A stretch of 7,947 bases of DNA from Anaerolineae bacterium (GCA_020433785.1 JAGRCC010000726.1:1-7947), one strand, 5' to 3'; shown: positions 1 through 6,388, counted from the stretch's first letter. Program-made: numbers and translations. Notes: generated from the letters alone by a model not told the origin.

Positions 1-6
1 AAATTA

Positions 7-71
7 GACAGAATTAACACGATTTACCAAATTATGACTGATAAAATCGTGATAATCTTGTCAATTCTGTC
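7..71. repeat. palindromic intergenic repeat, copy 1
   Basis: An imperfect inverted repeat. The left arm at 7-27 begins gacagaatt and the right arm at 51-71 ends aattctgtc; about 17 of the first 19 positions pair. A shorter alternative stem is nested inside (cacgattt at 18-25 with aaatcgtg at 44-51). Bases 1-24 match 2558-2581 at 23 of 24 positions, so this is one of two copies of the same repeat family in the window. It lies upstream of nadD; the left flank is outside the window, so any outer arms cannot be judged. Confidence 0.8.
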
Positions 72-169
72 GATTATTGGGTCGATCTTCCATCATCTAC
101 CGTTTCCACGGTTTAATGTTGGGCTACCCTACAAAGAATTACAGTTAACAAACCTGTTTTAAATTGGCA

Positions 170-772
170 ATGGCAAAAATTGGCATAATTGGGGGCACGT
201 TCGATCCCATTCACTTTGGGCATTTGTTGATTGCGGAATTGGCCCGAGACTCGCTTAACTTGGAGCGAGTCTTATTTGTGCCGGCCGGCGATCCGCCGCA
301 CAAACAGGCGGCTAAGAAAACGGCGGCCCATCATCGCTGCCGCATTGTCGAACTGGCCATCGAGGATAACCCCACCTTTGAACTTAGCCGGGTCGATCTG
401 GATCGACCCGGCCCTCACTATTCAACCGATACGGTCGCTCTCATTCGGTCGCAGTTCGATTTGGCGGCTGACGACTGCCATTTTATTATCGGCAGCGACT
501 CCCTGGCCGATCTCCTAAGCTGGCATCAGCCTGCCGACCTCATTCAATCGTGCCGGTTGACCGTCGCCCACCGACCGGACTACCAGCCTGACGTGTCGGC
601 ACTGGCCGAAAAACTGCCCGGCCTCGCAGCACGGCTCGATTGGGTTGAAATCTTGCTGGTCGAATACTCCAGTTCAATGATTCGCCGCCGGATCAAAACC
701 GGCCAAAGTGTACGCTATCAAACCCCCTCAAACGTCATCGATTACCTTTACCAACATCAGCTTTACCGGTAA
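170..772 (+). CDS. nadD: nicotinate-nucleotide adenylyltransferase NadD
   Basis: Transfers AMP from ATP to nicotinate mononucleotide to give deamido-NAD, a core cytoplasmic step of NAD synthesis. The product is 200 aa from the ATG at 170, the usual length for bacterial NadD. The N-terminus carries the nucleotidyltransferase signature GGTFDPIHFGH (residues 8-18) with the HxGH-type catalytic histidines. The middle has IGSDSLADLLSWHQPADLI, typical of NadD substrate binding. The C-terminal EYSSSMIRRRI matches the ISSTxIR nucleotide-binding motif in a slightly varied form. An in-frame TTG at 164 would add two residues. Neither start has a good Shine-Dalgarno sequence; ATG at 170 is preferred because the protein then begins MAKIGIIGG as family members do. 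The common neighbours obgE and rsfS are absent. A hairpin starts 20 bases past the stop. Confidence 0.95.
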   Translation: MAKIGIIGGTFDPIHFGHLLIAELARDSLNLERVLFVPAGDPPHKQAAKKTAAHHRCRIVELAIEDNPTFELSRVDLDRPGPHYSTDTVALIRSQFDLAADDCHFIIGSDSLADLLSWHQPADLIQSCRLTVAHRPDYQPDVSALAEKLPGLAARLDWVEILLVEYSSSMIRRRIKTGQSVRYQTPSNVIDYLYQHQLYR

Positions 773-792
773 AATTGAATCGACGCAAAAAA

Positions 793-836
793 ACATAGAA
801 CGTGGGACGTAAAACCTTACGCCCCATGTTCTACGT
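793..836. repeat. long hairpin / palindromic repeat after nadD
   Basis: Left arm 793-812 pairs with right arm 817-836 around the 4-base loop aacc. 17 of 20 positions are Watson-Crick, and the other three are G/A or T/C changes that keep a G-U pair in RNA of one orientation. It starts 20 bases after the nadD stop, has no T-tract, and so may act as a transcript end or stabiliser rather than a classical terminator. Its sequence (acgt...ttacg words) looks like a dispersed intergenic repeat. Confidence 0.75.
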
Positions 837-837
837 C

Positions 838-850
838 CCGTGGACCACGG
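838..850. repeat. 13-bp perfect dyad, centre 844
   Basis: ccgtgg - a - ccacgg is a perfect 6-bp inverted repeat around one base, directly abutting the larger hairpin at 793-836. It could be an operator half-site pair or part of a structured RNA. No regulator can be named. Confidence 0.5.
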
Positions 851-853
851 TCA

Positions 854-866
854 AAACCTCAGGTTT
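854..866. repeat. 13-bp perfect dyad, centre 860
   Basis: aaacct - c - aggttt is a second perfect 6-bp inverted repeat with a one-base centre. It lies exactly 16 bases centre-to-centre from the dyad at 838-850 but has a different sequence. It is upstream of the sigma factor gene, so an operator role is possible but unproven. Confidence 0.5.
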
Positions 867-890
867 CCTCTATCTATAAACAAAGTCACA

Positions 891-919
891 ACATTTCTCG
901 TCGAATTTTCGAAAAATGT
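891..919. repeat. hairpin upstream of sigma gene
   Basis: acatttctcg (891-900) pairs with cgaaaaatgt (910-919) at 9 of 10 positions. An alternative inner stem is tcgaa (901-905) with ttcga (908-912). It lies about 70 bases before the sigma factor start and could sit in its 5' leader or promoter. Confidence 0.5.
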
Positions 920-979
920 GTAATGAAATCCCCAACTCGGTGTAAATTCAATTGAACCCACTTTCATCTGGGCCCAGGT

Positions 980-984
980 AGGAG
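980..984 (+). promoter_or_regulatory. ribosome binding site fixing a TTG start
   Basis: AGGAG lies 7 bases before the TTG at 992. This spacing supports the non-ATG start of the sigma gene; there is no in-frame ATG before the conserved region 2. Confidence 0.75.
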
Positions 985-991
985 TGGCATA

Positions 992-1555
992 TTGCCCAAA
1001 CTATTAACCCAAGAGACGGCGTCGGGAAAAACCGATGCGCCTTCACCAGAATTAGATTTTGCCGATCTCTTCCGTAGTTACTATCGGCGGGTGTACAACT
1101 ATCTGTTATATCGAGTCGCGACGAAAGAAGACGCCGAAGATTTGATCAGTGTGGTCTTTGAAAAGGCGTATGTTCATCGAGATCAGTATGACTCGGCCAA
1201 AGGGGCGTTTTCGACATGGCTTTTTCGGATTGCTCGAAACACCTTAGCCAATTACTACCGCACCCACCAGCGCCGCTCGGCCTGGGAAGCCGAGAGCGAA
1301 GTAACGGATGATTTTGTGGCGGCTGAACCGCAGCTTGAAACTCAAATCATCCAGCAGGAAACTGTCATCAAGTTGTTGAACGGGGTAAAGCAGTTGAATG
1401 AGCGTGATCAAGAGATCATTAGCCTCAAATTTGCCGGCCGCCTCAGTAACGATGAGATCGGTCAAGTAATGGATATGACGGCCAACAATGTGGGAGTTGT
1501 TCTCTTTAGAGCACTCCGCCGATTGCAGAAACAACTACAGGAACAAGCGTCATGA
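992..1555 (+). CDS. ECF-type RNA polymerase sigma factor
   Basis: A 187-aa sigma-70 family protein of the extracytoplasmic function group; it would direct core RNA polymerase to a small set of stress or envelope promoters. Region 2 spans about residues 24-95 and contains DAEDL (47-51) and FSTWLFRIARNTLANYYR (73-90), the core-binding and -10 recognition helices. Region 4 spans about 125-182 with LNERDQEIISLKFAGRLSNDEIG and a helix-turn-helix ending in LFRALRRL. Regions 1 and 3 are absent, as expected for ECF factors. The usual 'G(T/S)VKSRLxRAR' recognition helix is replaced by TANNVGVVLFRALRRL, so promoter specificity may be unusual. It starts at TTG with a good AGGAG. Its stop overlaps the next start (ATGA), which implies translational coupling with a probable anti-sigma partner. 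Family assignment is firm; the ECF subgroup was not determined. Confidence 0.95.
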   Translation: MPKLLTQETASGKTDAPSPELDFADLFRSYYRRVYNYLLYRVATKEDAEDLISVVFEKAYVHRDQYDSAKGAFSTWLFRIARNTLANYYRTHQRRSAWEAESEVTDDFVAAEPQLETQIIQQETVIKLLNGVKQLNERDQEIISLKFAGRLSNDEIGQVMDMTANNVGVVLFRALRRLQKQLQEQAS

Positions 1556-2496
1556 ACGAGCAAGCCCTGGCGCAATTACTATCAGAACAACTTGATCAGA
1601 TGTTAGAGGGTGAAGCCGTTGATTTTTCTTCTGTGGTGGACGAGTTGCAGGGGCCGTTGCAGTTAGGTCAGCAACTGGCAACTGTCGATTTTCCACCCAG
1701 TTCGGCGGCGGAAGTCGCCTTTGAAAGTCAACTGGCAAATTGGTTTGGACCAAGTGTGGGCCCGGCTTTCCCTACAACAGGGTTATCGAAAACCGGGTAT
1801 ATTAATTACGCCATTATTGGCCTTGTCGGTGTTGGGTTAGGCGGGCTTTTATTACTTGGCAGTCTGCTCTGGGCAGGCTCAGGTGAGGAAGTTACGCCGG
1901 CGGCAACGCTGTCACCCACGAAGCAAGAAACAACGTCGGAATCGCCCACGCTTGGTCTCCCTACCAATGATAATCCACCCACGGCTACACCTATAGTCAG
2001 TCCGACTACGGCAGCCACGGCCGTCCCTAAAGCGACAACCTCGTTGGGCGACACGATTCAATTGGAGCCAACCACAGCGGTGAGTGATACGCTTCCCACA
2101 GCGACCCTCACCCTGCCCGCCGATTCCCTAACCCCGGCCGCATCGGAGCCGGATGAGCAGACCGGGAGTGGAACAGACACCGAGCAGGATGGCCCAAGCA
2201 GTGACGAAACCGGCGACCCGTCCGAAACCGACTCCGATCCGGCCGGCGATCACGATCGCGGCCACGGCAATGATGCCGACGGATATGATGAGGATAATCC
2301 CGGCAACAGCAGCGGTCTCCCGGATAATGCCGGCGGCAACCCCTCGCCCGGCGATTTTAGCCAGGGCAATGGCGGCGGCTCTTCCGGTAACGGAGGCCAG
2401 AATGGTGGACTTGGGGGGAACGGTAATGATAACGGCCACGGTAAGAGCGATAATAACGGGAAAAGTAACGGTAAGGGCAAAGGTAAAGGTAAATAA
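1552..2496 (+). CDS. single-pass membrane protein, putative non-canonical anti-sigma factor
   Basis: A 314-aa protein, overlapping the sigma stop by ATGA; AGGA at 1539-1542 can serve as its ribosome site. Visible parts: a cytoplasmic helical region (residues 1-75) with alternating Leu and acidic residues and a VVDELQGPLQLGQQLATVDFPPSS stretch like N-termini of other proteins paired with Chloroflexota ECF sigmas; one transmembrane helix (about 84-108, IIGLVGVGLGGLLLLGSLLWAG); a Thr/Pro/Ser-rich linker (115-200); an Asp/Glu-rich segment (200-250); and a Gly/Asn-rich tail ending in GKSNGKGKGKGK. There is no cysteine anywhere, so the zinc anti-sigma HxxxCxxC motif is missing. The expected topology is N-terminus inside and tail outside. 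Anti-sigma function is inferred from operon position and topology only. The tail closely resembles that of the secreted protein encoded at 2779-3738. Confidence 0.8.
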   Translation: MNEQALAQLLSEQLDQMLEGEAVDFSSVVDELQGPLQLGQQLATVDFPPSSAAEVAFESQLANWFGPSVGPAFPTTGLSKTGYINYAIIGLVGVGLGGLLLLGSLLWAGSGEEVTPAATLSPTKQETTSESPTLGLPTNDNPPTATPIVSPTTAATAVPKATTSLGDTIQLEPTTAVSDTLPTATLTLPADSLTPAASEPDEQTGSGTDTEQDGPSSDETGDPSETDSDPAGDHDRGHGNDADGYDEDNPGNSSGLPDNAGGNPSPGDFSQGNGGGSSGNGGQNGGLGGNGNDNGHGKSDNNGKSNGKGKGKGK

Positions 2497-2517
2497 TGGG
2501 TTGTCTATCATCGGTCT

Positions 2518-2654
2518 CTATGTTTGCACTTTTAGGAATTGCCCAAATTGAAGAGGAAAATTAGACAGAATTAACAAGATTATCAAGATTATGTAAATTT
2601 TTTTATTCTGTAAATCTTGTAAATCCTGTCTATTTCTACAAAGTGCAAAGATAG
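2518..2654. repeat. nested palindromic element, copy 2 of the repeat at 1-71
   Basis: Outer arms ctatgtttgcacttt (2518-2532) and its near complement at 2640-2654 pair at 14 of 15 positions. Inside lies a second inverted repeat: gacagaattaacaagatt from 2564 with aatcttgtaaatcctgtc ending at 2630 (about 17 of 20). The inner part is a diverged copy of the element at 1-71. The left side has some 20 extra bases between the two layers (2533-2555). The element starts 21 bases after the preceding stop codon. No coding capacity, and no clear target-site duplication was seen. Confidence 0.75.
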
Positions 2655-2692
2655 TAATCGGTTAAAAACCCTTAAGAATTGGTGTCATTGAT

Positions 2693-2737
2693 AGGAGGTT
2701 GCCTTATGAACTGAATTTGATGAAATTAACACCCTAA
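2693..2737 (+). other. orphan Shine-Dalgarno with two micro-ORFs in leader
   Basis: A perfect AGGAGG (2693-2698) is placed 7 bases before an ATG at 2706, but that frame reads only Met-Asn-stop (2706-2714). A second micro-ORF, MKLTP-stop, runs 2720-2737. Both lie upstream of the secreted-protein start at 2779. They may be a leader that tunes translation, or the remains of a broken gene start. This is inference from sequence only. Confidence 0.35.
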
Positions 2738-2762
2738 ACTCATACAACAATTTGGTAATGGC

Positions 2763-2770
2763 AAAAGGAG
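2763..2770 (+). promoter_or_regulatory. ribosome binding site fixing the start at 2779
   Basis: AAAAGGAG ends 8 bases before the ATG at 2779. It lies inside the longer open frame that begins at the TTG at 2752, so that upstream start can be set aside. Starting at 2779 also gives a clean signal peptide. Confidence 0.8.
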
Positions 2771-2778
2771 TATTAATC

Positions 2779-3738
2779 ATGGTTCACTCAAACAAACTAA
2801 TTCTTACAGCATTTATCATTTTATTCTTCAGCTTTAATTCATTCGTTCAAGCCGCACCACCCTTACAAGACAATACTCAAAATGATTCATTAGGCGACTC
2901 ATTCAACTTGGATGACGACGGCAACGTCATTGATGACGAAGATAGTGGTGGAAACAACCTCGGCAAGATCATGTCCGGCCAAAATAATGACGATGACCTA
3001 GAAGAACCGGCCGATGAAGGCCCTATCGACGAGTCCACGGATGATCCGGTGGATGATACGGATGACGTCGATGACACGACCGATGAGCCCACCGAAGATG
3101 AGGAAGCCGACGTCCCAGACGTTGATGACAAGGCCACCGAAGATGACGATGACGCCACCGAAGATGATGATGACGCCTCAGACAATGATCCAGCCGGAGA
3201 TAACGAAGAGATGACAAACGTAAAACAACACCCGGTGGCCTCAGCTATCGCCGAATATTTCGATGTGCCTTATGACGAGATCATGAGCCTGCATGAAGAT
3301 GGCTACGGTTTCGGCAACATCGCCAAGGCGTACTTCTTTGCTGAAAAACTTAACCAAATGAATATGAATATGGAAGACGCGATCCCGGTGACTCCTGACG
3401 ATTTGTTAAACGAAGCTCATGGCTCAGGTTGGGGTAATGTTCTTAAAGATAACAATATTCATCCAGGTGCTGTCGGCAATGGGGCTGGTAAGCATGCTGA
3501 TCGGTTTGGTCAACCGGAACACGCGGGCAAACCGGATAAATTTAACGAGGCTGAGGGCGACTCCATCTCTAATTTCTCCGGTCAGGGCGGCGGTCATAGT
3601 CAAGGTGGCGGTCACGGACAGGGCAATGGGAAAGGGTTTAGCGGCAAATCAGGTGATGACAACGGCGGCGGTAACGGTAATGGCAACAGCAATAAAGGTG
3701 ATAATGGAAAAGGTAAAGGTAAGGGCAAGAATAAATAG
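2779..3738 (+). CDS. secreted acidic protein with duplicated GxG[FW]G module and Gly/Lys tail
   Basis: A 319-aa exported protein of unknown function. Residues 1-25 form a signal peptide (Lys, a long hydrophobic core, then VQA before APP). Residues 30-145 are extremely Asp/Glu-rich, with a two-copy repeat KATEDDDD-ATEDDDD. Residues 150-230 are the only fold-like region: HPVASAIAEYFDVPYDEI, then two related motifs, GYGFGNIAK (175-183) and GSGWGNVLK (215-223), each preceded by an acidic/hydrophobic turn and a His. I have the impression that this kind of region recurs in Chloroflexota proteins, but I cannot name a domain. Residues 260-319 are Gly/Asn/His-rich and end in GKGKGKGKNK, like the tail of the preceding membrane protein. 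It is separated from that gene by 282 bases containing a palindromic element, so it may have its own promoter. A terminator follows 25 bases after the stop. Binding cations or polymers at the cell surface is plausible but unproven. Confidence 0.85.
   Translation: MVHSNKLILTAFIILFFSFNSFVQAAPPLQDNTQNDSLGDSFNLDDDGNVIDDEDSGGNNLGKIMSGQNNDDDLEEPADEGPIDESTDDPVDDTDDVDDTTDEPTEDEEADVPDVDDKATEDDDDATEDDDDASDNDPAGDNEEMTNVKQHPVASAIAEYFDVPYDEIMSLHEDGYGFGNIAKAYFFAEKLNQMNMNMEDAIPVTPDDLLNEAHGSGWGNVLKDNNIHPGAVGNGAGKHADRFGQPEHAGKPDKFNEAEGDSISNFSGQGGGHSQGGGHGQGNGKGFSGKSGDDNGGGNGNGNSNKGDNGKGKGKGKNK
3133..3174 (+). repeat. two-copy 21-bp tandem repeat inside a gene
   Basis: Two 21-base units (3133-3153 and 3154-3174) differ at one base and encode ATEDDDD twice. 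They lie within a longer Asp-codon-rich stretch, so the copy number could vary by slippage. Confidence 0.7.
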
Positions 3739-3763
3739 GTAGGTAATACAAACGTCGTTGAAT

Positions 3764-3799
3764 AGGGTGACAGTCAAAATGACTGTCACCCTTATTTTT
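3764..3799 (+). terminator. Rho-independent terminator
   Basis: A perfect 13-bp stem, agggtgacagtca (3764-3776) with its complement at 3780-3792, a loop of three A, then tattttt. It lies 25 bases after the stop of the secreted protein and ends that unit before the lipoprotein gene. Confidence 0.93.
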
Positions 3800-3836
3800 G
3801 AAAAACAAGCGGAAATCATACCCCACGGAAAGACCG

Positions 3837-5342
3837 ATGAAAAAAGATAAAATTATCCTCGCTTCAGCAACTGAATGCAAGATTTATCTCTATCTTACCC
3901 TGATCTCGTTGGCAGCGGCGACGCTGCTTTTGGCCGGCTGTGGTTCTGCTCCGACCGTGTCAGACACATCGGCTGCTGAACTACCCCTAGCCTCACCCCC
4001 CTTAGAGGCTGCCGCATCACCTACCATCATTCCAACACCCACTACGCCAGCGGTTGCCGTTGAACCGGTATCGCTAGAAAAAGAGCCTCTTGAGGTGAAA
4101 AAAGTCAGCGACTCGCCTAGCGCACCCGAACCTATATTCGAGCCGGAAATCGGCGAGATCACCTTTGCGCTCGATACTACCGGGACGTTTCAGCCGGTCG
4201 AGGCCAATATCTTGTTCACTAAAGGCATTACCGAAGTGCACGCTGTCTTTGACTACCAACACATGTCACCTCAGTCTACCTGGGAGCGGGTTTGGTATTT
4301 GAACGACAAAGAGATCGCTCGCATCAGCGAACCTTGGACCAGCGCCGAGTCCGGTACGTTTGATTATTTTATTGATAACGGTGGCGCGCCATTACCGGCC
4401 GGCGATTGGCTGCTGGAACTGTATGTCGAAGGTGAGTTGCGGGCGCTGGGGGTGTTTGTCATCGAAGCCGAAGAACAAGCGGAGACTGACTCGTCGCTGC
4501 TGGCCTTTACCAAGTGTAACGGCGATCACCATGATCTCTATGTGGCTAATATCGACGGCGGTAACGAACAGTTAATTGTCAATAACGGCGCCGGTCCCTC
4601 CTGGTCGCCCGGCGGCGATGCCATCTTCTTTTACGGTGAAAGCGGCGTTGACCGGCAGATGAGAAATGGATTGGAATATATTTTCGATGGAGTGAGCAAC
4701 GGCCTGACCGCGGTTAGCACTAACCCTGTGCCCACGACGATTAATCAACTCAATATTTTCCAGAATTTGGAGTGGAAGCAAGGCACAGCCCGTTGGGCCA
4801 ATGTGTCGCCTGACGGCAGCATGATCGCTTACGATGCGGCTCCGGGTGGGGACTATCGCATCTATTTCTTAGGGACCGCAACTAACCAGCAGTTTCGCTA
4901 CGAACTGCTCGGTGAGCAAGGCGATTGGTCACCCGACAGCCAGCGCGTGGTCTATCGCTCGGGCCGAAATGGCCAGACTGGCCTTTGGATCTCCAATCGC
5001 GACGACTCCGGTCACGTCTTGCTTACCAACCACGGCACCGATTCCTTCCCGGCCTGGTCGCCCGACGGCCAGACCATCGCCTTCAGTCGGGAGGACAGCG
5101 GTAATGTAGATATCTACACCATTAACGTCGACGGCAGCAATTTACAACGCTTGACCAGTACTCCCAGTCACGACACTCTGCCAACGTTCACTGCCAACGG
5201 TGATATCATTTTTAGAACGGCCCGCACCGGTCGCTGGGCCATCTGGCGTATGGCTGCGGACGGCTCTAACCCGACTGAAATTATCGCTGATGCCTGCGTC
5301 GGTCACGAGTGGGCTTATAGTAGAATGGACGCCTGGCCGTAA
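3837..5342 (+). CDS. lipoprotein with N-terminal beta-sandwich-like region and PD40/TolB-type propeller
   Basis: A 501-aa envelope lipoprotein. The signal sequence ends in a lipobox, LLAGC, with the lipidated Cys at residue 35. A Pro/Ser/Thr-rich spacer (36-105) follows. Residues 107-210 form a beta-rich region (FQPVEANILFTKGITEVHAVF ... PAGDWLLELYVEGELRALGVFVIE), like an immunoglobulin-like sandwich, family not recognised. Residues 220-485 are a beta-propeller with PD40-like blades: PSWSPGGDAIFF (254-265), VSPDGSMIAYD, DWSPDSQRVVYRS, AWSPDGQTIAFSR and a weaker FTANGDIIFRT. Such propellers usually bind proteins or ligands rather than catalyse. Start: ATG at 3837 with GGAAAG just upstream; an in-frame TTG at 3798 is rejected because it lies in the terminator T-tract. 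It probably forms its own transcript. Lipoprotein and propeller calls are firm; the role is unknown and it is not a clear tolB, since no pal or tol genes are nearby. Confidence 0.9.
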   Translation: MKKDKIILASATECKIYLYLTLISLAAATLLLAGCGSAPTVSDTSAAELPLASPPLEAAASPTIIPTPTTPAVAVEPVSLEKEPLEVKKVSDSPSAPEPIFEPEIGEITFALDTTGTFQPVEANILFTKGITEVHAVFDYQHMSPQSTWERVWYLNDKEIARISEPWTSAESGTFDYFIDNGGAPLPAGDWLLELYVEGELRALGVFVIEAEEQAETDSSLLAFTKCNGDHHDLYVANIDGGNEQLIVNNGAGPSWSPGGDAIFFYGESGVDRQMRNGLEYIFDGVSNGLTAVSTNPVPTTINQLNIFQNLEWKQGTARWANVSPDGSMIAYDAAPGGDYRIYFLGTATNQQFRYELLGEQGDWSPDSQRVVYRSGRNGQTGLWISNRDDSGHVLLTNHGTDSFPAWSPDGQTIAFSREDSGNVDIYTINVDGSNLQRLTSTPSHDTLPTFTANGDIIFRTARTGRWAIWRMAADGSNPTEIIADACVGHEWAYSRMDAWP

Positions 5343-5359
5343 ATCATCGCTTCGTAAAT

Positions 5360-5393
5360 AAATGGCCACCACCTCTTTTGGTGGTGGCCATTT
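5360..5393. terminator. strong hairpin between convergent genes
   Basis: aaatggccaccacc (5360-5373) pairs perfectly with 5380-5393 around tctttt, a 14-bp stem. It lies 17 bases after the lipoprotein stop and between that gene and the convergent minus-strand gene ending at 5486. There is only a short T run after it, so it is a probable but not classical terminator, possibly serving both strands. Confidence 0.7.
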
Positions 5394-5485
5394 ACGACAA
5401 ACGTTGGCTAAAAGCCATAACCAGAATATCGATCATTACGCCATAGATAATGTGAGCCAAAAACCGCTTCGCCAACAATCACCTT

Positions 5486-6169
5486 TTAACGCTTCCTTAG
5501 TTGCATTGCTTTGTATTCACCCACAAGTACAAAGAGCCAACCCAAAACTAGAAAAATCATGACCTCAATGGGGCTGGGCACAGGACTACCTTCAAACGCT
5601 TTGAGATGCAATTTTGCCGTTTCCCCGCAAATAAACCAGGAAGCATTGATCCAAAATATGTACCCGATGAGCTTAAAACTGCCGGCGATTTTCTCCCGGA
5701 TATCAAGCACGGCATATCTTTTCATCCATATCCATACGATAGCGAAATAGGATAACAGGATGAGTACCCCCCCGATACCGAACAGCGTTGAGTTATAAAC
5801 GCGCGTCCAGACCATAACCATCACAATGACGGTACCGAGGACTCCAATAGCCGTAAGCCACGAAAATACCGGCTTGGTTCTTACATATATAAACGCACCA
5901 ATGCCGGCCAATATTGAACCTAGGGTCACAGAAAGTGCCCATAGAATATACAAGGGGCCGCCCTCTGCCCAAATGGTCGCATTAAGTTCTTCCATCGTCA
6001 GTGTCCTGAGGTTGTGAACCAAACTCCAGCCGAAAATACCGGCGAGTGTTACCGCGACCAGTAAGCCTAACCAGAATAGGCTCAAAGCAATTTTTTGGCG
6101 ATTGATTAGGGGTTCGCCCTTAAAATGATTGGATGAACTGCTGATAAAAGTAGGTGACTTGTTTTGCAT
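5486..6169 (-). CDS. hypothetical six-helix membrane protein
   Basis: A 227-aa protein that I do not recognise. A 25-residue polar N-terminus is followed by about six hydrophobic helices (approximately residues 27-50, 72-95, 102-122, 128-149, 164-182 and 200-217), with Lys/Arg-rich loops suggesting that both ends face the cytoplasm. No catalytic motif was found; there is one Cys in ICGETAKLHL at the end of helix five and a cluster of Trp residues in helices four and five. The start is well supported: AAGGAG at 6184-6179 on the minus strand lies 9 bases before the ATG at 6169. It is divergent from the monooxygenase gene (291 bases apart) and convergent with the lipoprotein gene, so it is apparently transcribed alone. 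The length and helix count would suit a small integral membrane family of unknown function. Confidence 0.8.
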   Translation of the reverse strand: MQNKSPTFISSSSNHFKGEPLINRQKIALSLFWLGLLVAVTLAGIFGWSLVHNLRTLTMEELNATIWAEGGPLYILWALSVTLGSILAGIGAFIYVRTKPVFSWLTAIGVLGTVIVMVMVWTRVYNSTLFGIGGVLILLSYFAIVWIWMKRYAVLDIREKIAGSFKLIGYIFWINASWFICGETAKLHLKAFEGSPVPSPIEVMIFLVLGWLFVLVGEYKAMQLRKR

Positions 6170-6388
6170 GATTAAGTTCTCCTTACTTAGCCGTTCTTAT
6201 CATACCCTAAAACCTCTCCCTACACACCCGCCACTTGAAGAGAATCCGGACGGCTTAGTGGTGAGGTTTTTACCTGGTCACCTAACTAGTTAATGCGGTG
6301 TAAAAATTGGAGCTACCTTTTGTCATTCACGCTACATTGTAGGGCGAGTTTACGAATTTGCTTTTAAACTTAGCCTCACCCTTTCTTT

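Noticed and set aside
7..71. CRISPR-like or tRNA-like structure in the repeated palindromes
   Set aside because: There are only two distant copies without regular spacers, and no cloverleaf or anticodon arm can be drawn.
875..880. TATAAA as -10 box for the sigma operon
   Set aside because: No acceptable -35 lies 16-18 bases upstream, and in AT-rich sequence the hexamer is weak evidence.
889..903. CAACA and CGTC, words seen in ECF autoregulatory promoters, upstream of the sigma gene
   Set aside because: They are only about six bases apart, far short of the usual -35/-10 spacing.
2128..2511. Long open frame antisense to the 3' part of the membrane protein gene
   Set aside because: It mirrors the Gly/Asp-codon-rich region of the real gene, has no ribosome site and a biased Ala/Val/Ile composition; the same holds for other antisense frames at 1244-1534, 2877-3185 and 3890-4162.
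930..2690. Shared GGTGT-with-ATT motif upstream of the sigma gene and upstream of the secreted protein as a common ECF promoter
   Set aside because: The distance from the upstream CCC run to GGTGT differs by about four bases between the two sites, so the alignment is not convincing.
3798..3836. TTG at 3798 as start of the lipoprotein
   Set aside because: It overlaps the T-tract of the preceding terminator and has no ribosome site; the ATG at 3837 gives a normal lipoprotein signal.
3837..5342. Calling the propeller lipoprotein TolB
   Set aside because: It is lipidated and has a different N-terminal domain and no tol/pal neighbours; only the propeller repeats are shared.
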